From Acinetobacter boissieri (GTDB taxonomy: Bacteria > Pseudomonadota > Gammaproteobacteria > Pseudomonadales > Moraxellaceae): a stretch of DNA of 64,000 bases. Position 1 is the first letter of the stretch. Each line of letters begins with the position of its first letter. The DNA is taken from assembly GCF_900096955.1 (NCBI RefSeq), contig NZ_FMYL01000002.1, positions 62,001-126,000 of the forward strand. Reading direction: 5' to 3'. Shown piece by piece: positions 1 to 8,866 of the stretch. Under the pieces are notes generated by a model, which had not been told where the DNA came from, did no database searches, and saw only the letters and a program-made list of their open reading frames with translations. The position numbers were made by a program, and so were the translations under genes.

Positions 1-420
1 AAATTTTGGGAGATTGTAAAAGAAACTTTACGTAAAATGGTACCTGAAGATAAATTTGAATCTACAGCAACACGTATGGATAGTTTTGCCGCAGGTAAAG
101 GTACTGTATTGTTTTATGAAGACCAAGATATTGTAAAGAGTCTACAAGAACAATTCGCAATTTACGCAGACAATTTTCCAGTATGGTCTGAACACTCTAC
201 AGCGATTGCACAATTTGCAGTTTGGACAGCGTTATCAGAGCAAAAAGTAGGTGCTTCACTACAACATTACAACCCTGTTGCCGATGAAGAAGTCGCAAAA
301 GTGTTTGATGTACCTGCATCGTGGAAGTTGCGTGCACAATTGGTATTTGGCTCAATCGAAGCATCTGCACAAGAAAAAGAATTTATGACAGACGAAGACC
401 GTTTTAAGACATTTGCATAA
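1..420 (+). CDS. Nitroreductase family protein, 5'-truncated by window edge
   Basis: The frame is open from base 1 (codons for K-F-W-E-I-V before the first internal ATG at 37), so the real start lies upstream; 139 codons are visible. The sequence resembles the small FMN-dependent nitroreductases of the Frm2/Hbn1 type (COG3560). Recognisable parts are the segment around SFAAGKGTVLFYED, the NFPVWSEHSTAIAQ helix, and LSEQKVGASLQHYNP, where these proteins contact FMN and the dimer partner. Such enzymes reduce nitro compounds or quinones with NAD(P)H in the cytoplasm; the physiological substrate cannot be read from sequence. It ends just before a bidirectional terminator shared with convergent map. 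Confidence 0.8.
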   Translation, partial: KFWEIVKETLRKMVPEDKFESTATRMDSFAAGKGTVLFYEDQDIVKSLQEQFAIYADNFPVWSEHSTAIAQFAVWTALSEQKVGASLQHYNPVADEEVAKVFDVPASWKLRAQLVFGSIEASAQEKEFMTDEDRFKTFA

Positions 421-444
421 TCAAATATTTGCTTAAACTGTTAT

Positions 445-482
445 AAAAAAGAGGGTGTCATTGTTAGGCACCCTCTTTTTTC
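445..482. terminator. Bidirectional terminator between nitroreductase and map
   Basis: A GAGGGTG/CACCCTC stem (451-457 with 469-475) has an A-run on its left and a T-run on its right. It can therefore stop both the plus-strand nitroreductase transcript and the convergent map transcript. Confidence 0.85.
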
Positions 483-491
483 TTTAGATAC

Positions 492-1319
492 TTATGAAGT
501 AAAACGGCTTAAATCTTCATCCGGGCGTGGAGTCAAAATTTCAACCCCAGTGTCGGTCACGAGCAGTGTATGTTCGTATTGTGCAGATAATTTATGATCT
601 TTTGTTACAACGGTCCATTTATCACCTAAAGTTTTTGTTTGCCAAACGCCTGCATTCACCATAGGTTCAATGGTAAAGGTCATACCTGCTTCTAAACGCA
701 TGCCAGTATTCTTTTGACCATAATGTAAAATTTGTGGTTCATCATGGAATGTTGCACCAATACCATGGCCACAATACTCACGTACAACACTGAAGCGTTC
801 AGATTCAACATATTTTTGAATAACTGCCCCAATATCACCGACATAAGCACCAGATTTAACCACTTCAATGCCTCTGTATAATGCCTCTTGAGCAACATTA
901 CATAAACGATTGGCTAAAATAGAAGTTTCACCACCAACAATGTACATCATATTGGTATCGCCGTGATAACCATCTTTAATAACAGTGACATCAATATTTA
1001 AAATATCACCCTGTTTTAAAATTTTATTTTCTGATGGAATACCGTGACAAACAACATGGTTTACAGATGTACATGTAGCATATTGAAACGCTGCACGCCC
1101 TGGTGCTGCACCATAACCTAAGCAGGCTGGAATGGCTTGTTGAACATTGACAATATAGTCATGGCAAATTTTATCAATTTCAAATGTACTGACGCCGGGC
1201 TGAATATGTGGCTTAATCATTTCTAGAACTTCTGCCGCTAGACGCCCAGCCACGCGCATCTTTTCAATTTCTTCAGGTGTTTTGATGAGGTGGCTTGGTG
1301 CTTGATAAGTACTGTTCAT
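492..1319 (-). CDS. map: Type I methionine aminopeptidase
   Basis: Removes the N-terminal Met from nascent proteins in the cytoplasm; a dinuclear metalloenzyme. The whole ~275 residues match the family: EEIEKMRVAGRLAAEVL at the N-terminus, the HG(I/V)P segment, metal-ligand motifs NIDVTV and DGYHGDT, the catalytic-His region EYCGHGIGATFH, and FTIEPM. The frame can be extended three codons to a TTG at 1328, but the ATG at 1319 gives the usual MNSTYQ-type start and is preferred. It is divergent from rpsB, an arrangement common in gammaproteobacteria, so 1320-1537 holds both promoters. Confidence 0.95.
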   Translation of the reverse strand: MNSTYQAPSHLIKTPEEIEKMRVAGRLAAEVLEMIKPHIQPGVSTFEIDKICHDYIVNVQQAIPACLGYGAAPGRAAFQYATCTSVNHVVCHGIPSENKILKQGDILNIDVTVIKDGYHGDTNMMYIVGGETSILANRLCNVAQEALYRGIEVVKSGAYVGDIGAVIQKYVESERFSVVREYCGHGIGATFHDEPQILHYGQKNTGMRLEAGMTFTIEPMVNAGVWQTKTLGDKWTVVTKDHKLSAQYEHTLLVTDTGVEILTPRPDEDLSRFTS

Positions 1320-1334
1320 GATATTCAAAAACTT

Positions 1335-1364
1335 TTGCTAATTTATATGTGACTATGGTATAAA
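1335..1364 (+). promoter_or_regulatory. Probable sigma-70 promoter of rpsB
   Basis: TTGCTA (1335-1340) and TATAAA (1359-1364) are 18 bp apart. Transcription from about 1371 would give rpsB a ~165-nt 5' leader containing the hairpin at 1471-1520. Assigned by consensus only. Confidence 0.45.
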
Positions 1365-1470
1365 TACGCACCCGTTTTATCAAATGCTTTTGTGAATAAA
1401 TTTTGTTTCAGAAGGGCTGATGTTTAAAACGTGTTCTAAATAAATCCGCACATATATCGACACATTACTC

Positions 1471-1520
1471 TGGGTGCCTTTAACAAGGTGGAGGATGAGG
1501 ATATATGGAGGCTTAACCCA
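1471..1520 (+). promoter_or_regulatory. S2-type autoregulatory leader of rpsB mRNA
   Basis: TGGGT-GCCT (1471-1479) pairs with AGGC...ACCCA (1509-1512, 1516-1520) and encloses purine-rich GGTGGAGGATGAGG. The element ends 17 nt before the rpsB ATG. A conserved leader in this position mediates feedback by ribosomal protein S2 on rpsB-tsf in E. coli and other gammaproteobacteria. The pairing is seen here; the regulatory role is inferred from position and that precedent. Confidence 0.6.
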
Positions 1521-1537
1521 AATTTTAAGGTATTAAA

Positions 1538-2293
1538 ATGGCAGATTACAACGTAAGCATGCGCGACCTTCTTCAAGCAGGCGCTCACTTCGGTCACCAA
1601 ACACGTTTTTGGAATCCAAAAATGCGTGACTACATCTTTGGTGCGCGTAACAAAATTCACATCATTAACTTGGAACACACTGTTCCTGCGTTAAACGATG
1701 CATTAAATTTTGTAAACCAGCTTGCAAGCAAAAAGAACAAAGTATTGTTCGTAGGTACTAAGCGTGCAGCGTCTAATATCATTCGTGAACAAGCACAGCG
1801 TGCGGGCCAACCGTATGTAGATCACCGTTGGTTAGGTGGTATGTTGACGAACTGGAAAACACTTCGCCAATCAATCAATCGTTTGAAAGATCTTCAAACT
1901 CAATCTCAAGATGGTACTTTTGCTAAGCTAACTAAGCGTGAAGCATTAGAACGTACTCGTGAGATGGACAAACTTGAGCGCTCTTTAGGTGGTGTAAAGA
2001 ACATGGGCGGTTTGCCTGATGCTTTATTCATCATTGACGTTGATCACGAAGCGATTGCAATTAAAGAAGCTAAAAACCTTGGTATTCCGGTAATTGGTAT
2101 CGTAGATACAAACTCTAACCCAGACAATGTTGATTACATCATTCCTGGTAATGACGATGCGATCCGTTCTGTTACACTTTATGCTTCTGCAATGGCGAAT
2201 GCGATTCTTGCTGGTAAAGAATATGCTGCAACTCAAGCAAATGCTCAAGCAAAAAGCGAAGAAGTAGCGAAAGAAGCAGCTTCTGAGGCTTAA
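1538..2293 (+). CDS. rpsB: 30S ribosomal protein S2
   Basis: Structural protein of the small ribosomal subunit, needed for S1 binding. Full-length (251 aa, slightly longer than the ~241 of E. coli) with family segments [41 protein letters not shown], and the conserved [17 protein letters not shown] block. The C-terminus is an Ala/Glu-rich tail ([16 protein letters not shown]). An AAGG Shine-Dalgarno lies 8 bases before the ATG. First gene of the rpsB-tsf operon, separated from tsf by 139 bp carrying a terminator-like hairpin. Confidence 0.98.
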   Translation: MADYNVSMRDLLQAGAHFGHQTRFWNPKMRDYIFGARNKIHIINLEHTVPALNDALNFVNQLASKKNKVLFVGTKRAASNIIREQAQRAGQPYVDHRWLGGMLTNWKTLRQSINRLKDLQTQSQDGTFAKLTKREALERTREMDKLERSLGGVKNMGGLPDALFIIDVDHEAIAIKEAKNLGIPVIGIVDTNSNPDNVDYIIPGNDDAIRSVTLYASAMANAILAGKEYAATQANAQAKSEEVAKEAASEA

Positions 2294-2361
2294 TGCATAA
2301 ATGACGCAAGCGTGTCATTTTTGTAACATCTAATGGTGGCAAACTGAGCGTCAAGAAAAGC

Positions 2362-2395
2362 AAACGGCCCATATCTTTTTTGGGCCGTTTTTCTT
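2362..2395 (+). terminator. rpsB-tsf intercistronic terminator/attenuator
   Basis: AAACGGCCCA (2362-2371) pairs with TGGGCCGTTT (2381-2390), followed by TTCTTC. A weaker hairpin (ATGAC/GTCAT, about 2300-2318) followed by TTTTTGT lies upstream. Partial termination between rpsB and tsf is known in E. coli, so read-through to tsf is expected. Confidence 0.75.
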
Positions 2396-2432
2396 CATAG
2401 ATTTATTTTCTACCTTAATTTAGGAGAATAAC

Positions 2433-3311
2433 ATGACTGCAATTACTGCAAGCATGGTAAAAGAATTACGTGACCGTACTGCTCTTGCAATGATGGAATG
2501 TAAAAAAGCATTAACAGAAGCGAATGGTGATATCGAACTTGCGATTGATAACCTACGTAAATCTGGTCAAGCAAAAGCGGCTAAAAAAGCAGGTAATATT
2601 GCTGCTGATGGCGCAATTACAATTGCTCAAGATGGCAATAAAGCAATCTTGTTAGAAGTAAACTGCCAAACTGATTTTGTTGCAAAAGATGAAAACTTTG
2701 CGAACTTCTCTAAGAAAGTTGCAGAAGTTGCTTTAGCAACGGGTACTGTAGATATAGCTCAGTTAGTTGCACTTCAATTTGATGATTCACAAACAATTGA
2801 AGAAGCACGTATTGCACTTGTTCAAAAAATTGGTGAAAACATCCAAATTCGCCGTGCAAAAATTGTTGAAGGTGAAAACCTTGCAGTGTATAAACACGGT
2901 CTAAAAATTGGTGTTGTTGTGTCTTACACAGGCGATGCAGATACTGGCAAAGGTTTGGCAATGCACATTGCTGCGTTTAACCCAGTTGCTGTGAATGCAG
3001 AATCAGTTCCGGCTGAGCTTGTTGCAAAAGAAAAAGAAATTGCTGAAGCAAAAGCAATTGAATCTGGCAAGCCTGCAAATATCGTTGAAAAAATGGTAAC
3101 AGGTTCTGTAGAAAAGTACTTAAATGAAGTTGTTCTTGAGCGTCAAATGTACGTGATTGACAATGACAAAAAAGTTGCAGAAATTCTAAAATCAACAGGT
3201 ACAACTGTTGCTGAATTTGTTCGCTTTGAAGTAGGCGAAGGCATTGAGAAAAAAGCAGAAATGAGCTTCGCTGAAGAAGTTGCTGCTGCTCAAGCTGCTA
3301 GCGCTAAATAA
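2433..3311 (+). CDS. tsf: Translation elongation factor Ts
   Basis: Guanine-nucleotide exchange factor for EF-Tu. At 292 aa it is full-length. It has the N-terminal UBA-like domain ([20 protein letters not shown]), the EF-Tu-binding [13 protein letters not shown] motif near residue 80, and dimerisation-domain blocks IGVVVSYTG and [18 protein letters not shown] precedes the ATG by 6-7 bases. Second gene of the rpsB operon and followed by a strong terminator. Confidence 0.98.
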   Translation: MTAITASMVKELRDRTALAMMECKKALTEANGDIELAIDNLRKSGQAKAAKKAGNIAADGAITIAQDGNKAILLEVNCQTDFVAKDENFANFSKKVAEVALATGTVDIAQLVALQFDDSQTIEEARIALVQKIGENIQIRRAKIVEGENLAVYKHGLKIGVVVSYTGDADTGKGLAMHIAAFNPVAVNAESVPAELVAKEKEIAEAKAIESGKPANIVEKMVTGSVEKYLNEVVLERQMYVIDNDKKVAEILKSTGTTVAEFVRFEVGEGIEKKAEMSFAEEVAAAQAASAK

Positions 3312-3330
3312 GTCTATTTAGTGTGATAAA

Positions 3331-3366
3331 AACCCCAACATAAGTGTTTATGTTGGGGTTTTTTTA
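3331..3366 (+). terminator. Rho-independent terminator after tsf
   Basis: AACCCCAACATAA pairs with TTTATGTTGGGGTT (3331-3360), followed by a run of T. Closes the rpsB-tsf operon. Confidence 0.9.
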
Positions 3367-4096
3367 TGGGAAATATTATAGCGGATACTTTCTATTTCAT
3401 TGACTAGAAGGAGAGATGCTTTTTATCTTTTTTAAAAGATTAATTTTCTATGAAGTAACCTTTTGTATATAAAAATTTACAATCAATTATTGATGTGTTG
3501 TGGGTATTTAAAACTAAGCGTCTTTAAGAGTACAACAATAAGCTATGTAAGATGTTTTAGGTAAACAGAATATGCGATGCTTTATAAATGTTGCTTTATA
3601 TGGAGAGTTGTTAAAAAATTTGAAGTTAGTAGAAATACATTAATATTAAACCTACTCATGAACCTTTTTAAGATTGATGATAGGATGCTAAGCTACAAAA
3701 TACCTAATGACTATCAATATGAGCGTATTCTACGGTTTTTTGTTCGGTATTATCTATGTACTGTTCATTTAACCAAAATACTATTGGTGAGTATTGTAAA
3801 AGGTTAATGATTCACGATGGCTTTGATTTTTTGACTATAAAGTAAATAAAGGGCATATATACAAGATTGATTGGGACCTTATGTTAAACTAAACCTTAAT
3901 GCTCTGTTTTAAGTCCTGAGTAATCTTTAAGGCACTGTTTAAATAGTTGAGAGCTAGATTGATGAAATGGATATACATCAGTTTAATCTTGATGTGATTT
4001 TGTATGCGAGTTACTAAAACGAAAGAAATTTTGAATTCTGCGTTTAATTTATGATTAAAACGCCTAAAGTCCAAAATCATTCTCTCTTTCATAAAA
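3367..4096. other. ~730 bp with no convincing gene
   Basis: AT-rich stretch between the tsf terminator and the terminator of the RlpA-like gene. Two short open frames occur (plus 3577-3807, 76 codons; minus 3889-4092, 67 codons). Neither has a recognisable domain, a good ribosome-binding site or a balanced composition. The minus frame looks faintly like decayed coding sequence but no family could be named. Confidence 0.5.
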
Positions 4097-4141
4097 AAGC
4101 CTTATGATTCGTATTTATATGACAAATCATAAGGCTTTTTC
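4097..4141 (-). terminator. Terminator of the RlpA-like gene
   Basis: GCCTTATGATT (from 4099) pairs with AATCATAAGGC (ending 4135). An A-run on the plus-strand left gives the U-tract for minus-strand transcription; T's on the right could make it bidirectional. It sits 30 bp after the stop of the minus-strand gene at 4171. Confidence 0.85.
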
Positions 4142-4170
4142 TATTTGTTTTGAGACCGCATTCAAGTTAC

Positions 4171-4788
4171 TTAAGAGTTTGGGCTTTCAACACGTTCAAT
4201 TCCGACTTTTGCTGTACCTGAGTTAGTGATACCCAGTCGTTTAGCTGCGCCATAAGAAAGATCTAAAACGCGGTTACCATGAAATGGGCCACGGTCATTT
4301 ATTTTTACAACAACACTTTTGCCATTATCTTTGTTTGTTACGCGAATATAGCAGTTTAAAGGTAGGCTACGATGTGCAGCTGTAAGTGCATTCATATCGA
4401 AAGTGTCACCATTTGCAGTTTTTCTGCCATGGAATTGGCGACCATACCAAGATGCAACACCTGTTTGGGTAAATCGTTTTACTGTATTTGATGCAACGCT
4501 GTTTAAACGGTCGATAACAGAAGGTTCATCTTGGGGCAGTTCAACCCTAGAGTTAAGCGCTTGGCGACGTACAGTGTCATTAGAGCGTTGAGAAATAGAC
4601 AGACTTTCTAGTGATGGCAGATTTTGGTTATTATAGTTGTCACGATTAATGACTTTAGCTGCAAGGCTAGATATATCGTTGTTATCTGAAACAGAGGAGG
4701 TCGGATTTTGTACTAAGTCTGCATATCCAGCTTGTGCTAAAGACAAACCTAGACTAACTGCTACAAAAAGCTTTAAGGGTGAATGCAT
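4171..4788 (-). CDS. rlpA: RlpA-like septal ring lytic transglycosylase family protein
   Basis: A 205-aa exported protein. Residues 1-23 form a signal peptide (hydrophobic FVAVSLGLSLAQAGYA, probable SPase I site; no lipobox Cys). Residues ~110-205 are the double-psi beta-barrel RlpA domain, with TGVASWYG, HGRKTANGD, LTAAHRSLP and NDRGPF. In Pseudomonas, RlpA cleaves denuded peptidoglycan glycans at the septum. This protein lacks the C-terminal SPOR domain of classical RlpA, so septal targeting would need the Ser/Asn-rich linker or a partner. Followed downstream by mltB and rodA, also cell-wall genes, on the same strand. Confidence 0.85.
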   Translation of the reverse strand: MHSPLKLFVAVSLGLSLAQAGYADLVQNPTSSVSDNNDISSLAAKVINRDNYNNQNLPSLESLSISQRSNDTVRRQALNSRVELPQDEPSVIDRLNSVASNTVKRFTQTGVASWYGRQFHGRKTANGDTFDMNALTAAHRSLPLNCYIRVTNKDNGKSVVVKINDRGPFHGNRVLDLSYGAAKRLGITNSGTAKVGIERVESPNS

Positions 4789-5017
4789 GTATTGAATCTC
4801 CTAGACCTCTTATTTTATTCGCTTAACGTCTAAATAAAACGAACGAGAATAAAAACATGCCTGGCATACAGACAAGAGTGAATATCATTAATGTGGCACA
4901 ATGATATTAGTCCATGGCTAAGCATGTCTAGGAAAGAGCCTTTATGAGTTACAAAAAGGCTAATCTTTGTGAATTTTTAGGTTAAAATATAACCATATTT
5001 GTAACAAATAGTAAAAT

Positions 5018-6025
5018 TTATGGTGTTGTCGAGTCAACAGTAGTACCTAGTTGCCAAACAGCAGTTGCATACATACGGCTACGATTATAAGTCGTAATCA
5101 CTCTGAAGTTAGAAAAAGTAATATAATAAATTGGACCTGTTTCACTTTGTAGCTGAATGAGTGAGACGAGCTCTAAGGGGTCTATAGAAGTACGTTGGTC
5201 AAGAGGGACAACCCCTTGTTGCTGTAATACACCATAAGGGACTGGCATATTTAAATCTTTGCTAATGACGCTATCGGGTGTATTTCCTGTATATTGCGCT
5301 GCAATAGCGATAGGCTGATTGGCATGCCAACCATGCTGTGCTAGATAATTAGCAATTGAAGCGATTGCATCGGGTGCAGAATTACGTAAGTCTATGTGGC
5401 CGCTACCATCATAATCAATGCCATATTTTGAAATATTACTTGGCATGAATTGTGGAAAGCCAATTGCGCCAGCATATGACCCAACAATACTTGCAGTTGG
5501 GTAGTTTTCTTTATAGCACCATGCAATAAGGGCAGCTAATTCATCTTTAAAGTATTCACTACGTCTTGGATAACCAAATGCCAGAGTTGCAAGTGCGTCA
5601 CGAGTGACAATACTTCCTTTGTTTTGCCCAAACCCTGTTTCAACACCAAGTATGCCAAGTATAATTGCTTTTGGTACACCAAACTGTTGCTCTGCGCGGT
5701 TTAAAGCATTTGAATATTGATTTTCAAACCGAGCACCACGTTGAATCGTACTATCTACTAAAAACATGCTCTGATATTGATACCAAGGTTTACTTTCACC
5801 AGGTTTTTCCATAATTTTTAAAATGTTCGGGCGATTTTGCGCCCCAAACATTGCTTGATCAATTTGCTCAGCTGTTAGACCATATTTTTGTATGGTTTGG
5901 TTTTTAAAATCTTGATAGGTTGGATCATTCGCAAAATCATTCGCAGCGCTTGTTGCACTCAGACACAATACGGTTGTAAATAATATTATAGTTTTGCACA
6001 TCTTTTGAATAAATATAGGGGCCAT
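5018..6025 (-). CDS. mltB: Membrane-bound lytic murein transglycosylase B
   Basis: Cleaves the MurNAc-GlcNAc bond of peptidoglycan to 1,6-anhydro-MurNAc in the periplasm. 335 aa: signal peptide within residues 1-28 (a start at Met9 would give a more typical one), then the SLT/MltB domain. The catalytic Glu lies in GVETGFGQNKG. GSYAGAIGFPQFMPS and the GIDYDGSGHIDL calcium-binding-like loop are characteristic of MltB. The signal peptide has no clear lipobox, so it may be soluble rather than lipid-anchored. Its start lies 14 bp after the rodA stop, so the two are probably co-transcribed. Confidence 0.92.
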   Translation of the reverse strand: MAPIFIQKMCKTIILFTTVLCLSATSAANDFANDPTYQDFKNQTIQKYGLTAEQIDQAMFGAQNRPNILKIMEKPGESKPWYQYQSMFLVDSTIQRGARFENQYSNALNRAEQQFGVPKAIILGILGVETGFGQNKGSIVTRDALATLAFGYPRRSEYFKDELAALIAWCYKENYPTASIVGSYAGAIGFPQFMPSNISKYGIDYDGSGHIDLRNSAPDAIASIANYLAQHGWHANQPIAIAAQYTGNTPDSVISKDLNMPVPYGVLQQQGVVPLDQRTSIDPLELVSLIQLQSETGPIYYITFSNFRVITTYNRSRMYATAVWQLGTTVDSTTP

Positions 6026-6039
6026 TATGTGTGATCCAT

Positions 6040-7191
6040 TTAGCGATGTGTGTGTATAGACATGACAATACCAAAGGTTGTCATGAGCGTAATAATAGCA
6101 GTTCCACCGTAACTCATAAATGGTAGTGGCACACCTACAACAGGTAAAATACCACTGACCATTCCAGCATTCACAAAGACATAAACAAAAAAAGCTAGAC
6201 CGTAAGCACTTGCAACTAAGCGACCATAATTATGAAAAGACTGCATGCCGATTTGGAAGGTACGGCAAATAATTGCAAAATATAAAACGATGAGTATACA
6301 AACACCAATTAGACCAAATTCTTCGGAATACGCTGCAATAACAAAATCTGTGTGTCCTTCAGGCAAAAAGTGAAGGTGTGATTGTGTCCCATTGAGAAAT
6401 CCTTTACCTGAAAATCCACCAGAACCAATGGCAGTTTTTGATTGAATAATATTCCAACCTGTACCTAGGGCATCTGCTTCGGGGTTAAGCAAAGTCATAA
6501 CACGTTGTCTTTGATAGTCGTGCAGTAAAAATTCCCATGCAATTGGAATAACTATACCTGCTGCACCACATGCCACTGCAATCAACTTCCAAGATAGGCC
6601 ACTCAAAAATAGTACAAAAATGCCACTACCAAGTACTAAAAGGGAAGTACCTAAGTCTGGTTGTTCTGCAATTAAAATAAAAGGGACAAAAATAAGTACA
6701 AGAGTAACGAATACATTTTTAAAGCTGGGCGGTAACGGGTAGCGTGTTAAAAACCAAGCAGCCATCATCGGCATACCAATTTTCATAAACTCGCTAGGTT
6801 GAACACTCCCTACACCAGGAATATCTAGCCAACGTTGTGCACCCATACGAATTTCACCAAATACTTTAACTGCCGCTAATGACAGCACTGCACATACGTA
6901 AAGATATGGTGAAAAAGCTTGAAATACCTTTGGTGGAACTTGTGCAATCATAATCATAATCACAAAGCCAATACCAAAACTCATGGCTTGTTTACTGACC
7001 AGCCCTATATCTTGAGCCGATGCACTGTAAAGTACAAATAGGCCTAAGCATGCATTCATAAGTAAAAAAGAAAATAGCCATGGATCAATGTGAATACGTT
7101 GCCATGCAGAGGGTTTCATGGCTGTGCTTAAGCCATCACGAGGTGATTGGCGTAAAAATTTATATTGTGTGTTCGGAGAAGATGGTGGCAT
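6040..7191 (-). CDS. rodA: Rod-shape peptidoglycan polymerase RodA (SEDS family)
   Basis: Inner-membrane glycosyltransferase that polymerises lipid II with PBP2 during elongation. 383 aa with about ten hydrophobic segments. FtsW/RodA/SpoVE signatures are visible: SVQPSEFMKIG, PDLGTSLL, PEADALGTGWNIIQSKTAIG, LPEGHTDFVIAAYSEEFG and the C-terminal PLPFMSYGGTA. Coupling of rodA to mltB (15 bp apart) places a polymerase and a hydrolase in one transcript. No PBP2 gene (mrdA) lies upstream in this window. Confidence 0.95.
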   Translation of the reverse strand: MPPSSPNTQYKFLRQSPRDGLSTAMKPSAWQRIHIDPWLFSFLLMNACLGLFVLYSASAQDIGLVSKQAMSFGIGFVIMIMIAQVPPKVFQAFSPYLYVCAVLSLAAVKVFGEIRMGAQRWLDIPGVGSVQPSEFMKIGMPMMAAWFLTRYPLPPSFKNVFVTLVLIFVPFILIAEQPDLGTSLLVLGSGIFVLFLSGLSWKLIAVACGAAGIVIPIAWEFLLHDYQRQRVMTLLNPEADALGTGWNIIQSKTAIGSGGFSGKGFLNGTQSHLHFLPEGHTDFVIAAYSEEFGLIGVCILIVLYFAIICRTFQIGMQSFHNYGRLVASAYGLAFFVYVFVNAGMVSGILPVVGVPLPFMSYGGTAIITLMTTFGIVMSIHTHR

Positions 7192-7292
7192 AACAGGTAC
7201 AATCTACAATAATTTGCAAGACAAATGCTATCATAATAAATAATATCATGTGTGAGTAAACGTATCGTCAGACATGATGGATTAAGGTGGAC

Positions 7293-7940
7293 TTAGTGTG
7301 TAAAAAAGAGTGTATCATGTTGCATTGCTAATGCTTTTAACTCATTTTTGTTTAATTGAGGTATGATTTTATCGATAGCGACATGTATCGCTTTGGTTGT
7401 TGTAATACAGCCAATATCTGCAGTTTTTCGTTTAATCATGCCTAAATCTAAAGTTTGATAAAATTTGTGCATAAAGTGGCGAATGACTTCATCTGCAAAA
7501 AGCTTATAGTCTGCGATTAATACCTGTAAGTTGACTTTATTGCCCAATTTTAAATCTGCAAAATGCTGTTTTAAATTAATCACAATCTCTTTTGGAAGTT
7601 CATGGCCGACTTTGTAGTCTTGGTCCATTTTAAATAGACTTTGCTTTGAAAAAGTAATCAATTGTTGCAAGCTATTGGTATTTGATTTTCCAAGAAGCTG
7701 TTTTAGTAACACGGCAACACTTGATTGAATAAATTTTGCAAGTTTGGCTGCAGTTTCTTTTTTTTCACTTTCTGGAAAATTTACAATGACTTGTGTGACA
7801 AGCGTATCAATAATTTCTTGATTAATTGCTAATGCAATATTATTTCTAAGCTCATGTAAATCAACATTATTCTTTTTAGAGATAAATTGTTGCGTCTGTT
7901 GTAAAAGTTCTTCTGATGGAGTGAAACCAAAGTGTGCCAT
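7293..7940 (-). CDS. Uncharacterised 215-residue protein
   Basis: Not recognised. A largely alpha-helical, Lys/Gln-rich cytoplasmic protein with no signal peptide or membrane segment. A GAGATATT ribosome-binding region precedes the ATG. The first half (to ~110) looks like a helical bundle; the second half has short hydrophobic stretches (IGCITTTKAIHVAIDKI). Codon use is ordinary for the window and the frame is long and uninterrupted, so it is probably a real gene. It stands alone between rodA and queF on the same strand; there is no functional clue from context. Confidence 0.6.
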   Translation of the reverse strand: MAHFGFTPSEELLQQTQQFISKKNNVDLHELRNNIALAINQEIIDTLVTQVIVNFPESEKKETAAKLAKFIQSSVAVLLKQLLGKSNTNSLQQLITFSKQSLFKMDQDYKVGHELPKEIVINLKQHFADLKLGNKVNLQVLIADYKLFADEVIRHFMHKFYQTLDLGMIKRKTADIGCITTTKAIHVAIDKIIPQLNKNELKALAMQHDTLFFTH

Positions 7941-8006
7941 GTAAATATCTCATTGATATTGTTTTGTTTATTATATCTTGTGTTGCGGTTGTTTTATCAC
8001 AAATTA

Positions 8007-8043
8007 CAAAAATAAAGGTGAAGCTAGCTAGCTTCACCTTTAT
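8007..8043 (-). terminator. queF terminator containing a 32-bp perfect palindrome
   Basis: Positions 8012-8043 read identically on both strands (16-bp arms, core AGCTAGCT, no loop). On the minus strand the stem is followed by TTTTTGT, as expected for a rho-independent terminator. It begins 5 bp after the queF stop codon. Confidence 0.85.
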
Positions 8044-8047
8044 GGTG

Positions 8048-8866
8048 TTATTGCCTAGCCAAACGTAATGGTACATCGGGTAACCATTTGAGGTTTGAAC
8101 TTCTGCAAGGATTAATGTCTAGTCCACCACGGCGTGTGTAAGCAGCATAGACCATAAGCTGTTCAGGTTGTAAGGTTTGCCAAATTTCTGCAAAAATTTG
8201 TTCAACGCATTGCTCATGAAAGCCATTGTGCTCTCTAAAAGAAATAATATATGCCAATAACGATGCGTGATCTATTTTTTTGCCTTCATAGCGAATAAAG
8301 AGCGTGCCCCAATCTGGTTGGCCAGTCACAGGGCAATTACTTCGTAATAAATTACAATGTAATTCTTCTTCAATAATATGAGGTTCATTTGAATCAAGGG
8401 CCAGTAAAGACGCATCTGGGTGTTTGGCATGCCTAGATGGTGTTAAATGATCTAGGCATTTCCCTACAGGTGAGCTGACATGTAAACCATTTACATCTAT
8501 AAGTTCAAGGCCTACATGGGTTTGTGCTGCCTGAGACAGATCTTGCTGCACAGTATTTATCAGTTGCGTAGGTGAGTCAAACTGTACAAAGTTCAGACTA
8601 TTAAAGTACAGTTTGAGTGATTTTGACTCAATTAGGCAAGCTGATGTTGCAGGAATACTTAACCGGCCGATCGCAACTTGTGGCACATTATGTGTATTTA
8701 GCCAAGAGAGTTCAAATACGTGCCACCAATCCATACCTTGTTCAATATATGGAATGTTTTGGTAGCTTTGGCGTGTTGGCGCACGAGCAATTGGAAACAA
8801 TATGTTGGGTTGATATTGTGTCGGATAGTCGGTTTCTTTGCCGAGCAGTGATTTTTCAACACTCAT
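8048..8866 (-). CDS. queF: NADPH-dependent 7-cyano-7-deazaguanine reductase
   Basis: Reduces preQ0 to preQ1 in queuosine biosynthesis (cytoplasm). At 272 aa it is the long, bimodular (YqcD-type) form. The substrate-binding ESKSLKLYFNS motif sits in the N-half. The active-site Cys lies in NCPVTGQPDWG near residue 180, and FREHNGFHEQC follows. Its ATG overlaps the stop of the ABC permease gene by 4 bp, so it is the distal gene of a three-gene unit with the YadGH-like exporter. The functional reason for that coupling is not evident. Confidence 0.96.
   Translation of the reverse strand: MSVEKSLLGKETDYPTQYQPNILFPIARAPTRQSYQNIPYIEQGMDWWHVFELSWLNTHNVPQVAIGRLSIPATSACLIESKSLKLYFNSLNFVQFDSPTQLINTVQQDLSQAAQTHVGLELIDVNGLHVSSPVGKCLDHLTPSRHAKHPDASLLALDSNEPHIIEEELHCNLLRSNCPVTGQPDWGTLFIRYEGKKIDHASLLAYIISFREHNGFHEQCVEQIFAEIWQTLQPEQLMVYAAYTRRGGLDINPCRSSNLKWLPDVPLRLARQ

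Noticed and set aside
3577..4092. Open frames of 76 codons (plus, 3577-3807) and 67 codons (minus, 3889-4092)
   Set aside because: Composition is skewed, no ribosome-binding site, no recognisable family; more likely chance frames or heavily decayed DNA.
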